Translations under genes and position numbers: made by a program
Part shown: one piece after another, positions 24,816 to 37,375 of the stretch
How the letters are laid out: every line of letters starts with the position of its first letter
Position numbering within the stretch: the first letter of the stretch is position 1
From: Tieghemostelium lacteum
Lineage: Eukaryota; Evosea; Eumycetozoa; Dictyosteliales; Raperosteliaceae
Assembly (NCBI GenBank): GCA_001606155.1
Contig: LODT01000028.1
Location: forward strand, 596,735 to 660,734
Reading direction: 5' to 3'
DNA length: 64,000 nucleotides
The notes under the pieces: generated by a model
Databases searched by the model: none
What the model was told of the DNA's origin: nothing
Seen by the model: only the letters and a program-made list of their open reading frames with translations

Positions 24816-25484
24816 CTATATATTGTGAATTTACGAACTTATGATCAAAACTGAAAAAAAAAAAAAAAAAATAAAATATTAGTTTTTGTTTGTGTTGTTG
24901 AATTCAACAAATTTGAGATTTCGTAATTTAAAATTAATTATTTGTTCTACTCCTACTTTTGTACAAAATGTTTATGACTGAGTATAAATCAGGTTATTCC
25001 ATTCAAACATTTTTAATAGCAAAAATACTTTTTTTTTTAAATTGAATGATATATATTTCATTTAAAGAGTGAATCGAATACAAAATCAAGTAAAGAATAA
25101 ATATTATTATAAAAATAGATTGTTAAAAAAGACTACAATGTCGAACTCCGTTTTTGTAATTTTTAAATTTTTTTGAATTTTTTTTTTGAAAATTGAACAT
25201 AAAATCAAAGAAACACACTTCAAAGGCATTGAACATATAAAGAATTTATTAGTCAAGAGTCATTGAACAAAAAAACTTTTAAAGAGGAAATATTAGAAAA
25301 GTGCTATTCTAAATCTACTCTATTGTTAAAATTTAATTGTTTTTATATATATAATCTAAAATAACCAAAAAAAACACATTATACCCTTATAACCTTTGTT
25401 TAAATATAGTTTTATCTTTTTATTCACATATATAATATATATACACTCACACATACATACATACAACCTTGTAAATGAAATAAA
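24816..25484. promoter_or_regulatory. Divergent intergenic region between aldehyde dehydrogenase and NOT1
   Basis: This 669-bp gap carries both 5' ends and no credible ORF. It holds A/T homopolymer tracts (for example 24851-24870 and 25170-25190), typical of dictyostelid promoters. Near the NOT1 end there is a CA/TA-rich stretch (ACACTCACACATACATACATACA, about 25442-25464). A two-codon upstream ORF (ATG AAA TAA, 25475-25483) ends one base before the NOT1 start codon. Confidence 0.5.
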
Positions 25485-28400
25485 ATGGATAATAATAATA
25501 ATAATAATAACAATAATCAATCAGATGATGCTACATCTGTAAAAGTAGACGAAAACTTACTTTCAGAGAAATCATTTTATAAGACATGGACATTAGCTAC
25601 ATCTGATCAACAACCAAACCAAGACATTAATGTCATTAATAATCTCAGTTTTGTAATTGCTACACAATTCAAAAACTTAATTTCAAATCTCACCAAAAAA
25701 ACATTTAAAACAACCTCTTCAGAGTTATCTCAAGTATGTTTCAATTTATTGATTAAAAAGTTGAAAGATATGGAACAGAACTTCTAACTAACAACTTTAT
25801 TATCATTTATTTATCTTTTAATTATATATATAGATATTAAACCAATATGGAAATCAAGCAGAAGTTTATTTATTTAGAATTTTAATAGATAATATAGATT
25901 TTAAAGAATCGAATAAGACAACCAAAGACGCAAAAGATCAATTAAAGATTCAATTGCTAAAAGATGAGATATCTAGATTAGGTAAACAACCAAATTTCAT
26001 TTCTATTCTCTGTAAGGCTTTAGAAGGCGCCGAAAGTCTGACATCATTAGAATTCCTACTGTCATTTTCTAATATCGTTAAATTGAGTCCACCTCAAGAG
26101 ATATTATTGGGATTGGCATTATCAGAGAGTCTGGAAAGATCTGTATCTCAAGTGGCCGAAAAATATCTGCTCAATACTCTCTATCAATTTGCAACCACCT
26201 CTAAATCACTACCTGAAAATACATTACATCAACTATTGTTTAAATTGAAACATCCAGATTATGTTTCACAACAGTTATTGTCACCTCAACAAGCATCTGC
26301 AACCTCCTCAGCTACTGCAACTACAACTCAACAACAACAGTATCCAGTTGTAATCAAATATCTACAATCTATAATACCACCAAATTCACTAGCTTTGTTA
26401 CCATTTATTGAAGAGTCTCCTAGTAACAATAGCAGTGGTAGCAGTGGAAATAGTCCAACTTCTACTTCTGCTAATAGTAGTGGAAGTTCTAGTGTTAGTA
26501 CTACTAGCACCGGTCCAAAGAGTAATCCAACTCACAGTGCACAATTACTCGCCAAAGTCAATCAAATGAACTCACCATGGTCATTGATTCAGTCTTTAGG
26601 ATATCAGAGTTGTGCTACTACCGAGTCTCTCAAAGAGATATTTACACAATTTCCAAAATTACAGGAGTCTGATATCTCTAGAATCTTATTGGCAATGATT
26701 GAGTATCAATCGATAAATAATGACACTTCATCAACTGTTCAACTACCTTTTCTTACATATAATAATAAAGATAGTATTTCAACAACATCAACAGCAGCAA
26801 CATCATCAGCAACTAGTAATGACCAACAGCAACCTGAAGGTACATTCAATCCAAGTACTACAAGTTGGAATTACAATATATTTGTACAAGTAGTAAAAGA
26901 ACTCTATCCTTCATTTGATTGGCAATTAGTTATCAAGGATATTGATTATCCGACATTTCCAGCTATGGATCCTAATGGTCTATCATTGATATTGTCAATC
27001 TACAAGAAAGCAACTAATGACAAACCATTCCCAGTTCATTTGATTCTAGAAAGAAAATGGACTAATACTCAAGCTCAATTGTCACTCATTAGAGTTGCTA
27101 TTCAATCTCTTGATTTCCCATTCCATTTATCATCCAAGAAAAGAGTGGATCCAAATCTACTTCCAAAGACTGCAAGTCCTCTACTTCTCCACTGGAATTC
27201 ATTGTCTCTAATTGAAGCACTCTTATTGCTATCAACTCAGGATCAAGACCACTATATAAAAGCTAGATCCCTCTTTGAATATCCATTGAAAAACTGTCCA
27301 GATCTATTAATATATGGTTTAGCTTCAATTGTATGTATTATTATTATTATAAATATATTATAAATCTGATTACTAACATTTAAATTTATAGACATTAAAA
27401 CATACAAACATGTTACAAAATGAATTGATATCAATGTTATTCCCACTATTATTATTACACCATAGTTACCAATCCTATATTGCACAACTTTGGAAAGATT
27501 TTCCAAATTTGGTAGTAGCTGGTATGGCTGATCTCTATTCTAAAGATCAAAGTTCTCTATCTAGAATTTTAGATGTTGCTCAAGAATTAAAGGTATGTTG
27601 TGTTAGTTATTACAATGTTTTTACTAAATACTAATATATATCTCATTAAAATATGTATACAGATTCTAAGACAAATATTAAATTATAAGACCTATCCATT
27701 TGTAATTGATTTGGCAGTGTTGGCATCTCAGAGAGAATATTTGTTCTTGGAGAAATGGGTTCTTGAGAGAATGAAAGAGGATGATAGTGTTATGTTTTTG
27801 AAAGGTTGTATAATGTCATTAGCTGAGAGAATTCAACAGAAAACTAGAGGTTCTCAAGCTAATGATCAAAGTGGACCATTCTCTCAACAGATTCCAATTA
27901 GTAGTAATATATTAATGTCATTTTATAAGACACTACATGCACTACCAGGACTTCCAATGGATATTCAAGCTATGATTCAACAGGTTAATCCAGCACTGTT
28001 GGCAGATGATCAAAGTGAAAGACGTTTCCCAAGTGATATTGAAGAGGAAACCAATAGTTACTTTATCAAATTGTATTCAGAACAATTGTCTATTGATCAG
28101 TTGGTTGAGATATTACGTGATCACAAGAACTCAAAGAATCAACGTGACCAAGATATCTGGAGATGTTTGTTGTTTAATCTCTTTGATGAGTATAAGTTCT
28201 TGTCAGAGTATCCAGAAAAGGAGTTAAGAATCACAGGGTTCCTATTTGGAGCACTAATCAAGAATCAATTGATTAGTTCACAACCTCTTCGTATTGCACT
28301 TCGTTATGTTCTAGAGGCACTAAAATATCAACCACAGTCTAAAATGTTTATATTTGGTTTGAATGCTTTAGTGTCATTTGCCAATCGTCTTGCGGAATGG

Positions 28401-31400
28401 CCTCAGTTTTGGGCTCAGGTTTGTGCAATTCAACATTTTAAACAGTACCATGCAGATTTGATTAACAAAATCAATCATATCATTGAGAACACTACTATTG
28501 ATCCAAAGTTACTAGAACAACAACAAAAGACACCATCACCAACCATGATGTCTCAACAGCAACAGCATCAACACATGCAAGAGTTTAGTGATCATCTTGA
28601 TAAGGGTCCTAGCCACATTCAACATGTAGTACCAGTAAGTGGAATGGTAAAGAAATCAGCATCACCAACTCTTATTGATCCAAATGAAGAGATTCTAGGC
28701 CATGGTACTAGCAGTAATGCAAATATTCCAAAAGACTTTTTGGAACCTGATGAAGCTGTAAAGGATAAGCTTCATTTCATTGTAAATAATCTTTCTGCAC
28801 ATAATCTAGATCAAAAGGTAAAGGATCTAAAAGACCTGGTTAAACCTGAATTCTTTGACTATCTATCTCATTACTTAGTAATGAAACGTGTCATTTTTGA
28901 ACCAAATTTCCAACCTCTCTATTCTAATTTCCTCGATAGACTAGCACTTCCAGAGCTCTATACCAAGTGTTTGAATTTCACTCTAGTCGGAATCAACAAT
29001 CTATTGAGATCTGAAAAGATTCGTGAACAACATGAACGTTCACTTTTAAAGAATCTTGGTATGTGGTTAGGTATGAATACTCTTGCAAAGAACAAACCAC
29101 TTCTTCAAAAGCTTCTGTCACCTAAAGACTTGCTAATCTACTCTGTAGAGAATAATCTCACTATTGCCATTATTCCATTTGTTGCAAAGATTCTAGAGGC
29201 ATCTGCACAATCCAAAGTATTTAAACCACCCAATCCATGGGTTATGGCTATTATGAAATTGTTTATTGAAATTTATCATCTACCAGAATCCAAAAACAAC
29301 ATTAAATTTGAAATTGAATTGCTGTGTAATAACTTGGTGTTGGATATTACAAAACTTAAACCATCAACTATTCTATTTGATCGTAGACAGCAGATACAAC
29401 AACAACAACAACAACAACAGCAACAACATAGTGCTGATCAATCTGATCAAAAGGGATCTGGTGTACAGTCTAGTCAAGATTTATTGAATAATCTACCAAT
29501 GTATCTTCAGTATAATCAAACTTTGGGACCATACCTTGCATTCTTTAAAAAAGCTGTTCCATTGGCTTTTGATAAGGCAATTCGTGAGATTATAGTTCCT
29601 GTAGTTGAACGATCTGTCGCTATAGCTGTTATAACCTCCAAAGAGCTTGTTAGTAAAGATTTTGCAACTGAGGTTGATGAAAAGAAAATGAAGAAGGCTA
29701 GCCATTTGATGGTACAGAATCTCGCTGGTTCATTGGCTTTGGTTACTTGTAAGGATCCACTTAGAGTCTCGCTGGTAACTTCACTAAAGAATAGCATTCA
29801 ACAGATTCAAATGTTACCTGGTAATGAACAGTTACTTAAGGATATGCCATTGGATCATGCCATACCTATTGTCGTAAATGATAATTTGGATTTGGCTTGC
29901 TCAATTGTTGAGAGAGCTGCAACTGAAAAGGCTATATTAGCTATTGACGAGGTTTTGGCAAGTTCTTATCAAGATCGTCTTAAACATAAAGAGAAACAAG
30001 CTGGTACCACTCAACCATTCTTTGATATGGGTTATCTTACTACTGCTGTATACAATAGTTTGCCTGAACCTTTGAGACCTAAACCTGGTGGTATTCAACC
30101 TGACCAATTTAGAGTCTATGAAGATTTCTTAAATCTATCTCATCAGACTAATATTCCAGTAATTGAACCACAGGAGCAAGATGCAGGTGCACAATCATCT
30201 ACATCACCACCACCTCAAGGTATTCAGTTACAACAACAGCAACAGTTGCAACAACAACAGTTATTCCAACAACAGTTATTGGCTCAACAAATGCAACAAC
30301 AACAGTATCAACAACAATTATTGGCTCAACAGCAGCAACAAACCTCGCCAAACAGTTCAATGGGTATCAATAGACAATTGACCAATATGGAAATCCTTGA
30401 GAAATTCACAATGTTGTTGAATGAAGTTGATAAAGCTATACTTAGAGCATTGTCACAGTCTAGTCAAATTGAATTGGATATACTCTATTCTATAGCTCAA
30501 CAAATGTCACAATTGTTGAGACTCTCTAATAACCAGTCAGAGTTAATTATGGGATTCACCCAGAAACTCTTTAGTCGTCTTTTAGAATCTGAAAAGAAAC
30601 CAATCTATGAAATTTATTTTGAATTGTTAGAGGTCTTACGTGACTGGGATCAAAAGGTCTTACCAGCTATCACCCAACAATTGTTACTCTACTGTCCACC
30701 AGAAAAGAAGATTAATAACATTTTGATTGTAGGTCTAATCATTCATCAATTGATTAATGTCAATGACTATGATATGGCCTTGGCAAAGATGATGATGGAT
30801 CCAACAAAATCTGAACAGTCTATTGATTTTACATTGAAACTCCTTAGATTCTGTTTAGTTGAACATCCATCCTATGCAAATCTCTCAGAGTTCACCAATT
30901 GCTTTGATCTCATTAACAAGTTAGCTCAAAGATCACCAAATGACTCTATTCTCTCTAAATTATGTGAAGATATTAAAATGTCACCACAAGAAGAGAAAAA
31001 GAGAAGAGTATCTCGTATTCGTCAGGAAGAACTTATCATGGATCCACCAGGTCTCAGAGAAGCTGTTGTTGATCTCCTTCAAGATTGGTTGGTATTCAGC
31101 TCACAAAACACTGATCAGAAACTACTCATTCAGTATCTTTCTCAGGTATTGCAAATCAGTTTCATGAAGAATGAATTATACTTTTTGAAATTCTTTAGAA
31201 TTGGTTTAGAGTACAGTTTGGAGAGATACCAACACAATCTTGAATTACTCTCTCCACAGTACCTTGAAATTGACAGTTACTGTAAATTTGTAGTTCTTAT
31301 GGTCAAACATGGTGATCCTACTAAACTCAATATACTCACTAAGGTTTTGAGTGTTCTCATCAAGGTTCTAACTAAAGACTATGAAACCATGCCAGCACAA

Positions 31401-32615
31401 TTCAATCAAAGACCTTACATGAGAATCTTTGAGAATCTCCTTGTTGATTTAGTTGCTGCAGACCCAATTCTCGACCAATTTTGCAATCACATTTTATTCT
31501 GTTTTGTAAATGCTTTTGCAACTTTGCAACCATTGAAATACCCAGGATTCTGCTTTGCTTGGTTGGATTTGATCTCACATAAATCCTTTATGCCTAAACT
31601 GTTAAGTCGTGGTCAAAAACAATGGTTCCACACTCTATTAATTCAACACTTTAGATTTATGGATCCATTCCTTAGAAATAGTGATCTTAATGAACCTATT
31701 CGTTTGCTCTATAAAGGTACTCTTAAGGTACTTTTGGTATTACTCCACGATTTCCCAGAATTCCTTTGTGAATATCACTTCTCATTCTGTGATGTCATTC
31801 CAAGTCCTTGTATCCAATTGAGAAATATAATACTTTCGGCCTATCCTAGAAACATGAGATTACCAGATCCATTCACTCCTAATCTTAAAGTTGATTTGTT
31901 ACCTGATATCAATCAACCTCCAAAGATTTCATCTAACTTTACTCAAGCTCTATTGGGTAGAAACCTCAAGACTGAAATTGACAATTATCTCAAGAACAGA
32001 GCTCCTTATTCATTCCCACAGGAACTAAAGAACAAGTATCTCATGTACCAAGATAATGATGAAATTACAGCTGCTGGAAGTCGTTACAATAGTCCATTAA
32101 TCAATGCATTGGTTCTCTATATTGGTACACAAGCAATTCAAAGAAAGACACCACAAGCTACTGGTGCTACAACACCTGGAGGTTCAAACACTGCTGTTAA
32201 TGCCTCTGCTGCTAATACAACTCAAAGTGCATCAACTGATATCTTCCAGAAACTAGCTATGGATTTGGATACTGATGGTAGATACCTCTTCTTTAATGCC
32301 ATTGCCAATCAATTGCGTTACCCCAACAATCACACTCACTACTTTAGTTGTGTACTTTTGTATCTGTTTTCAGAGTCAAATCAAGACCTCATCAAAGAAC
32401 AAATCACTAGAGTTCTATTGGAAAGACTCATTAGTAACAAACCACATCCATGGGGTCTTTTGATTACTTTTATTGAATTGATCAAGAATCCACGTTATAA
32501 CTTCTGGAATCATAGATTTACTAAAATTGCTCCTGAAATTGAACAAATTTTTGATACTCTCTATAAATCATGTATCAACAGAGAACAAGTTCAACAAAAT
32601 CCAATTATAAATTAA
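25485..32615 (+). CDS. not1: CCR4-NOT complex scaffold subunit NOT1
   Basis: Exons 25485-25733, 25834-27330, 27392-27592 and 27663-32615, all joined in phase 0, encode 2,299 aa, close to human CNOT1 (2,376). N-terminal residues match the CNOT1 HEAT region (SNLTKKTFKTTSSELSQ then ILNQYGNQAEVYLFR, KQPNFISILCKAL). The middle contains the MIF4G-like CAF1/CCR4-binding region, then the CNOT9-binding DUF3819 region (AVPLAFDKAIREIIVPVVER). The C-terminal 500 residues are the NOT1 superfamily domain that binds NOT2/NOT3 (FPEFLCEYHFSFCDVIPSPC, LRNIILSAYPRNMRLPDPF). Inserts are polyQ at about residues 1226-1240 and a Gln-rich stretch near 1500-1545. NOT1 organises cytoplasmic mRNA deadenylation and translational repression. 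A minimal uORF sits immediately upstream of the start. Confidence 0.96.
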
Positions 32616-32724
32616 TCAATTTAAATAAATATAAATTCCATTTAATAATGATCCATTTAAACATTATTTCATTACTTTTTCAGTTTATTTTTTTTTTTAA
32701 ATTTTTCAAAGATAATTTTATAAA

Positions 32725-33795
32725 ATGGCAAAAGATACACTAATTCAGATAAATCAAATAAATCAGTTGAATTCAATAAGAAAGAAGTATAATGAATTAT
32801 TAAAATATGGGAATGAACATCCACAAACAGTACAACAGAATCTAGAACAACTAAGAAAAAGGATATTATTAGATGGATTACCACCAGAATCTGAACAAGA
32901 GATTGAAGAGAGAAAAAATGGTGTAAATAAATGTTCGTTAAGAGGATTAGTTTGGAAGGTTTTGTTAGGTATAAAAGATGTTTCAGCAGATAAATATATA
33001 GAATTGGTAAAAAAAGGTGCTAGTAAACAATATCAAAAGATTAGAAAAGATATTGGTCGAACTTTTATGAAAGATTCTCAGTTTTCACAGATTGTTTCAC
33101 AAGATCAGTTGTCAAGATGTTTAAATGCATTTGCACACGACTGTCCTGAACTAGGTTATGTTCAGGGTATGAATGTCATTTGCGGAGCATTCCTCTATGT
33201 ACTACCAGAAATTGATGCCTATTATTGTTTTTCAACTTTTACAACACAGTCATGCCACTTATATCTTGATGCTAAAATTACAGGTGTTCACACTGCAACT
33301 AATGTAAGTTTACATATTATAAACTATAGTATTCATAGATTTTTACATACTCATTTTCTCACTCTAATACTATTATAGTTATTAGATTTAATTTTAGAAT
33401 TTGTAGACCCAGAATTATATGAATATTTAAAGACTAGAAACTATCATCCTTATCTATTTACACAGCCAATATTAAGTTTAGGAACAGCAACACCACCACT
33501 AGATGAAGTATTACATCTATGGGATTTTTATTTTGCATTTGGTATACATTTAAATGTAATTTGTACAATATCACAGTTACTCATGATGAGAGATGTATTA
33601 CTACAACATCAGTCACCATGTTCTCTCTTTAGATCACTACCTGAAATTGATTCTAAAACCATTTTGAATATTTCTATTCACATTATCAGACAGCTACCAG
33701 ATTATCTCTATGATCTATTAGTTGTACATCCAGTAGATCAAATTGATTTATCTTCTATCATTGGCAGTACACCTCTAACCACTAACACACTATAA
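32725..33795 (+). CDS. bub2: TBC-domain GTPase-activating protein, Bub2/Cdc16 type
   Basis: Two exons, 32725-33303 and 33379-33795, encode 331 aa (75-bp intron, phase 0). The TBC domain fills almost the whole protein. The arginine-finger motif is present as KDIGRTF, the glutamine-finger motif as GYVQGMN, and the second half has LHLWDFYFAFGIHLNV. The compact size with almost no flanking sequence, together with the LRGLVWKVLLG opening and the FVDPELYEYL motif, fits the Bub2/Cdc16 subgroup. These proteins form a GAP with Byr4/Bfa1 for a Tem1/Spg1-type GTPase in mitotic-exit or septation signalling at the spindle pole body. Assignment to Bub2 rather than another small TBC protein is by size and pattern. 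Confidence 0.78.
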
Positions 33796-33892
33796 ATTCT
33801 AAATATACCCAATGTACTTTTTAACATTAAAATAAATGTAATAACATGTATACACCATTATAACAAATCTATATTTATTGTTGTACATAGAT

Positions 33893-34652
33893 CTAGAAAT
33901 CCTCATCATCATTACTATCATTATCAAAAATAACATCAGATGTAAAAACTTTTAAACCTGTTTGTTCCATTTTCTCTTTAAAGTGTTGTATATCAACAAC
34001 CAATTTAAGATCAATTTCACCACCACCTAACCAAACTTTTCCATTATGTGCTAATTCCATAATCTTTTTACTAATGATTATTGGTATTGGTACATTTGTA
34101 CCTAAAGGTGCAACAGCATTATATTCAAAACCAGTAAGTTGTTGACTGATTTCAGGTGGTGCCAATGATAAGTTAAATTTCAAATCATTATTCTTATTTA
34201 GATTCTTTAGAAATCTATTAATTTTATTAGCTTGAATCCTGATTTGTTAGTGTATTAGTATTTAAAATAAATTAAACTAAAGTTTGATTGTTTCCAAAAG
34301 ATAATTACTTTGAGGTATATTGAATGATGATACAATAGTATCTACTATTGAGAGGATCTTTAGTGGAGGTGTGTTGACATTCGGTATTCTCCATAATCAA
34401 ACTTTTACATAGATGATCTTTAGAAGGAGCTCTGAGATATGATGCTCTTTGTTCTAGTTTCCAATCATAATATGGTGGAGGTACTCTAACTAATTGTGAT
34501 TCTAATGATATACTTTTACACAAATCTGCAATCTTTTGTTGATTTGCTGTAACTTTATCACTAGCTGTTATCTGATCTAATCTATGTTTTAGTTTATCTA
34601 GTCTCTCTAAAATTGAGTTTTGTTTCTCACATAGTATTTGTTCTTTTGACAT
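33893..34652 (-). CDS. YbaK/EbsC-like aminoacyl-tRNA deacylase domain protein
   Basis: Exons 34652-34309 and 34238-33893 join in phase 2 to 229 aa. The N-terminal 60 residues are a Lys/Gln/Glu-rich helix (ILERLDKLKHRLDQITA). The rest has YbaK-fold features: LCKSLIMENT, NSRYYCIIIQYTSK, the conserved LTGFEYNAVAPLGT followed by PIPIIISKKI, and the GG-containing strand KVWLGGGEIDLKL. Bacterial relatives hydrolyse mischarged aminoacyl-tRNA in trans. Eukaryotic stand-alone YbaK proteins are poorly studied, so the substrate is unknown. The tail is acidic (DNDSNDDEDF). The gene is convergent with the TBC gene and divergent from the C8orf76-like gene. Confidence 0.72.
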
Positions 34653-34771
34653 TTTATATAAAATAGTAATGTTACTCTAGAGATGATCTAAACTAAATGA
34701 TTTTTCATTTTTTTTTTTAAATTATTTTAGTTAAAATCTTTCGTCTTTTCACTTTGTTTAAACAAACGAAA

Positions 34772-35761
34772 ATGGAAGAAGATAATCCATTTCAAAATAC
34801 ATTTGGTGATGATATTATAGAAGAACAAAAAATTAAAAAAGCATCACCTATACCAATAGTAAACTATTCACCAAAGATTGATACAGAACTTTGGTTTAAA
34901 ACGAGTATTAGTACAAATACAACTGTAGATTCTGAAGATAGACATCAAAAGAAATTTAAAGTTAAAAGAATACAATATCTAGTAGATCATTTGTTTATTA
35001 CTGGTCAATACGAACAGTGTTTAACAGAATTGGAGACTCTAAAAAAAGTAATGGTTTTCAAGAAAAAGGATTACTCTGAGAATCTTATGGAAATGGAAAT
35101 GAAATCAAATTTCAAATTAAAGAGATACCAACAGACAATTGATATTGTAGATAGATTGATAACTTTGAAAAAGAATATCACCAATGCACCATTGATTCTA
35201 TTAAAAGCACAATCACATCATTTGTTAGGTCAAATTTCAGAGGCTACTAGATATTACCAACAAACACTTTCCATCAATAGGAAGATTTGGGATTGGTGGT
35301 TTAACTTGTCTTTGACATTTTTACAATCATCATTGGTAATGTTGAATCACAGGGATTTTTGTAGATCTTATCTTTCAAATAACAATACCTCTGTACATAA
35401 CGACATATTATCAAAATTAGATAATATATCACTTAAAGATAGAATATTGGCGAAATTGTCATTGGAGAGATCAAGTTATATCATTTCACAGACCATTATC
35501 GCCAAGAGAGTACACGCTACGTTGGCAAGTTTTAATTTACTACTAGAGCAGTTACATTTGATAAAGTCATTTTCAGATACAATTTTAAAAGAGTTAGATA
35601 TGAATTTATCTAATGCACCTGTAGACCAATACAAAAGTGATGAAACCACAAGATCACATTTCAATGAATTTGAATTGAAATGGATAATTGATTTTAAATT
35701 AGAAGCTTTAGAATTGGAATTTGAAATAGAGAAACGTGATGAAAATCCTTTGTCACTATAA
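34772..35761 (+). CDS. TPR-like protein resembling C8orf76
   Basis: The first ATG in the frame is at 34772, giving 329 aa; the frame is open a little further upstream but only from a TTG, so the ATG is preferred. The N-terminus is acidic (MEEDNPFQNTFGDDIIEE). A short ELWF motif precedes paired helices of TPR character (GQYEQCLTELETLKK, KRYQQTIDIVDRLI, GQISEATRYYQQTLSI), and IWDWWFNLSLTFLQ resembles the conserved WNW-type segment of animal C8orf76. The order of the WF motif, helical pairs and WNW-like segment supports that family, whose role is unknown. Similarity is judged by eye, so this stays tentative. It lies 119 bp from the divergent YbaK-like start. Confidence 0.6.
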   Translation: MEEDNPFQNTFGDDIIEEQKIKKASPIPIVNYSPKIDTELWFKTSISTNTTVDSEDRHQKKFKVKRIQYLVDHLFITGQYEQCLTELETLKKVMVFKKKDYSENLMEMEMKSNFKLKRYQQTIDIVDRLITLKKNITNAPLILLKAQSHHLLGQISEATRYYQQTLSINRKIWDWWFNLSLTFLQSSLVMLNHRDFCRSYLSNNNTSVHNDILSKLDNISLKDRILAKLSLERSSYIISQTIIAKRVHATLASFNLLLEQLHLIKSFSDTILKELDMNLSNAPVDQYKSDETTRSHFNEFELKWIIDFKLEALELEFEIEKRDENPLSL

Positions 35762-35944
35762 TTATAGTCAATCATGAAAAGAGATTTTATCTAAAAATAA
35801 CCAATCACATCTAAACTCCCACTCTATCCTAATTGTAATATGAAATTTTGTAAAATGACTTTTAATTAAAAAAAAAAACCCCACCAACACTCATCAACAC
35901 AATCAATAGTAATAATATTAGTATAGATAATAATAATAACTGAT

Positions 35945-37264
35945 ATGCAATCTCTATCTAAAGATAAATTAATAATACAATCATTAGATGTATTTGATAT
36001 TAGATTTCCAACTAGCAAAGAGTTTATAGGATCAGATGCCATGCATACTAATCCTGACTATTCGTGTGCCTATGTTGTCTTAAAGACAAATTGTCAGGGA
36101 TTAGAAGGTCATGGATTGACATTTACTCTTGGTAAAGGTACAGAGGTTATAGTATCATCCATTGAGGCACAGAGAGAGCTGGTAATCGGTAAATCTCTAG
36201 GTGAAATATTTAAAGATTTTCCAAAGTTTCTAAGATTGCTGACATCTGAACCACAACTAAGATGGATAGGTCCTGAGAAAGGTGTTGTACATTTAGGTAC
36301 TGCAGCTATAGTAAATGCCATTTGGGATCTAGCTGCAAAATTTGAAGAAAAACCTCTATGGAAGATGTTAGTTGATATGAAACCGGAGGAGATTGTAGAA
36401 CTCTTAGATTTCCGTTATGTAACTGATGCTCTTACTAAGCAAGAGGCTTTGGAGATTTTAAAGGGTTTAGAAGGTACAAAGAAGATTAGAGAAGAGGAGA
36501 TGGTTAGAGATGGGTATCCTGCTTATACAACATCAGCAGGTTGGTTAGGATACTCTGATGAGAAGGTTAGAAGTCTTTGTAAAGAAGCTATCTCTCAGGG
36601 TTATAATCATATAAAGATAAAAGTTGGTCAAGATCTTAAAGAAGATATAAGAAGATTAGAACTAGTACGTTCTGAGATTGGACCTGAGAGAAAACTTATG
36701 GTAGATGCCAATCAGAAATGGGAGGTACAAGAATCTATAGATTATATGAAACAACTATCAAAATTCAATATTTGGTGGATTGAAGAACCCACCTCTCCAG
36801 ATGACATTCTGGGACATGCTACTATAGCAACTGCACTCAAACCATTGAATATCGGAGTGGCTACAGGTGAGCAATGTCAGAATCGTATAATATTCAAACA
36901 ATTGTTACAGGCTAAATCTATTAGTTTCTGTCAACCTGATTCATGTAGATTAGGTGGTGTAAATGAGGTACTTTTAGTTTTCTTAATGTCAAAGAAATTC
37001 CAAGTACCAGTATGTATGCATGCTGGTGGTGTTGGTCTATGTGAATATGTTAATCATCTTTGTATGTTTGACTATATTTGTGTATCTGGGTCATTAGAGA
37101 ATCGCGTGACTGAATTTGTAGATCATCTACATGAACATTTTGTAAATCCTGTCATTATGAAAGGTTCCAGATACACAACACCAAAAGCACCTGGTTACTC
37201 TGCTGAATTGAAAAAACAATCTACCCAACAATTTCAATTCATAAACTCAACTCCATCAAAATAA
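35945..37264 (+). CDS. enosf1: L-fuconate dehydratase (ENOSF1, enolase superfamily)
   Basis: A single exon encodes 439 aa, the usual length for ENOSF1. The N-terminal cap has SLDVFDIRFPTSKEFIGSD and the GHGLTFTLGKG loop. The barrel shows the mandelate-racemase-subgroup catalytic set: KIKVG with the base Lys, metal ligands in VDANQKW, IEEPTSPDD and TGEQCQNR, and the His of MHAGGVGLCEY. The enzyme removes water from L-fuconate to give 2-keto-3-deoxy-L-fuconate in L-fucose breakdown. Some ENOSF1 homologues have also been linked to thymidylate synthase antisense RNA in animals, which has no counterpart here. No presequence is obvious, so a cytosolic location is likely. Confidence 0.93.
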   Translation: MQSLSKDKLIIQSLDVFDIRFPTSKEFIGSDAMHTNPDYSCAYVVLKTNCQGLEGHGLTFTLGKGTEVIVSSIEAQRELVIGKSLGEIFKDFPKFLRLLTSEPQLRWIGPEKGVVHLGTAAIVNAIWDLAAKFEEKPLWKMLVDMKPEEIVELLDFRYVTDALTKQEALEILKGLEGTKKIREEEMVRDGYPAYTTSAGWLGYSDEKVRSLCKEAISQGYNHIKIKVGQDLKEDIRRLELVRSEIGPERKLMVDANQKWEVQESIDYMKQLSKFNIWWIEEPTSPDDILGHATIATALKPLNIGVATGEQCQNRIIFKQLLQAKSISFCQPDSCRLGGVNEVLLVFLMSKKFQVPVCMHAGGVGLCEYVNHLCMFDYICVSGSLENRVTEFVDHLHEHFVNPVIMKGSRYTTPKAPGYSAELKKQSTQQFQFINSTPSK

Positions 37265-37375
37265 ATTCTTGATGAAAAAGGTTAATGATGATCTATTTAT
37301 TAATCCTTTAAGGAATTTTTAAATCTCTCGTGTGCAAAAATTTAATTTATATTTATTAACACTTTTCATTCAACA

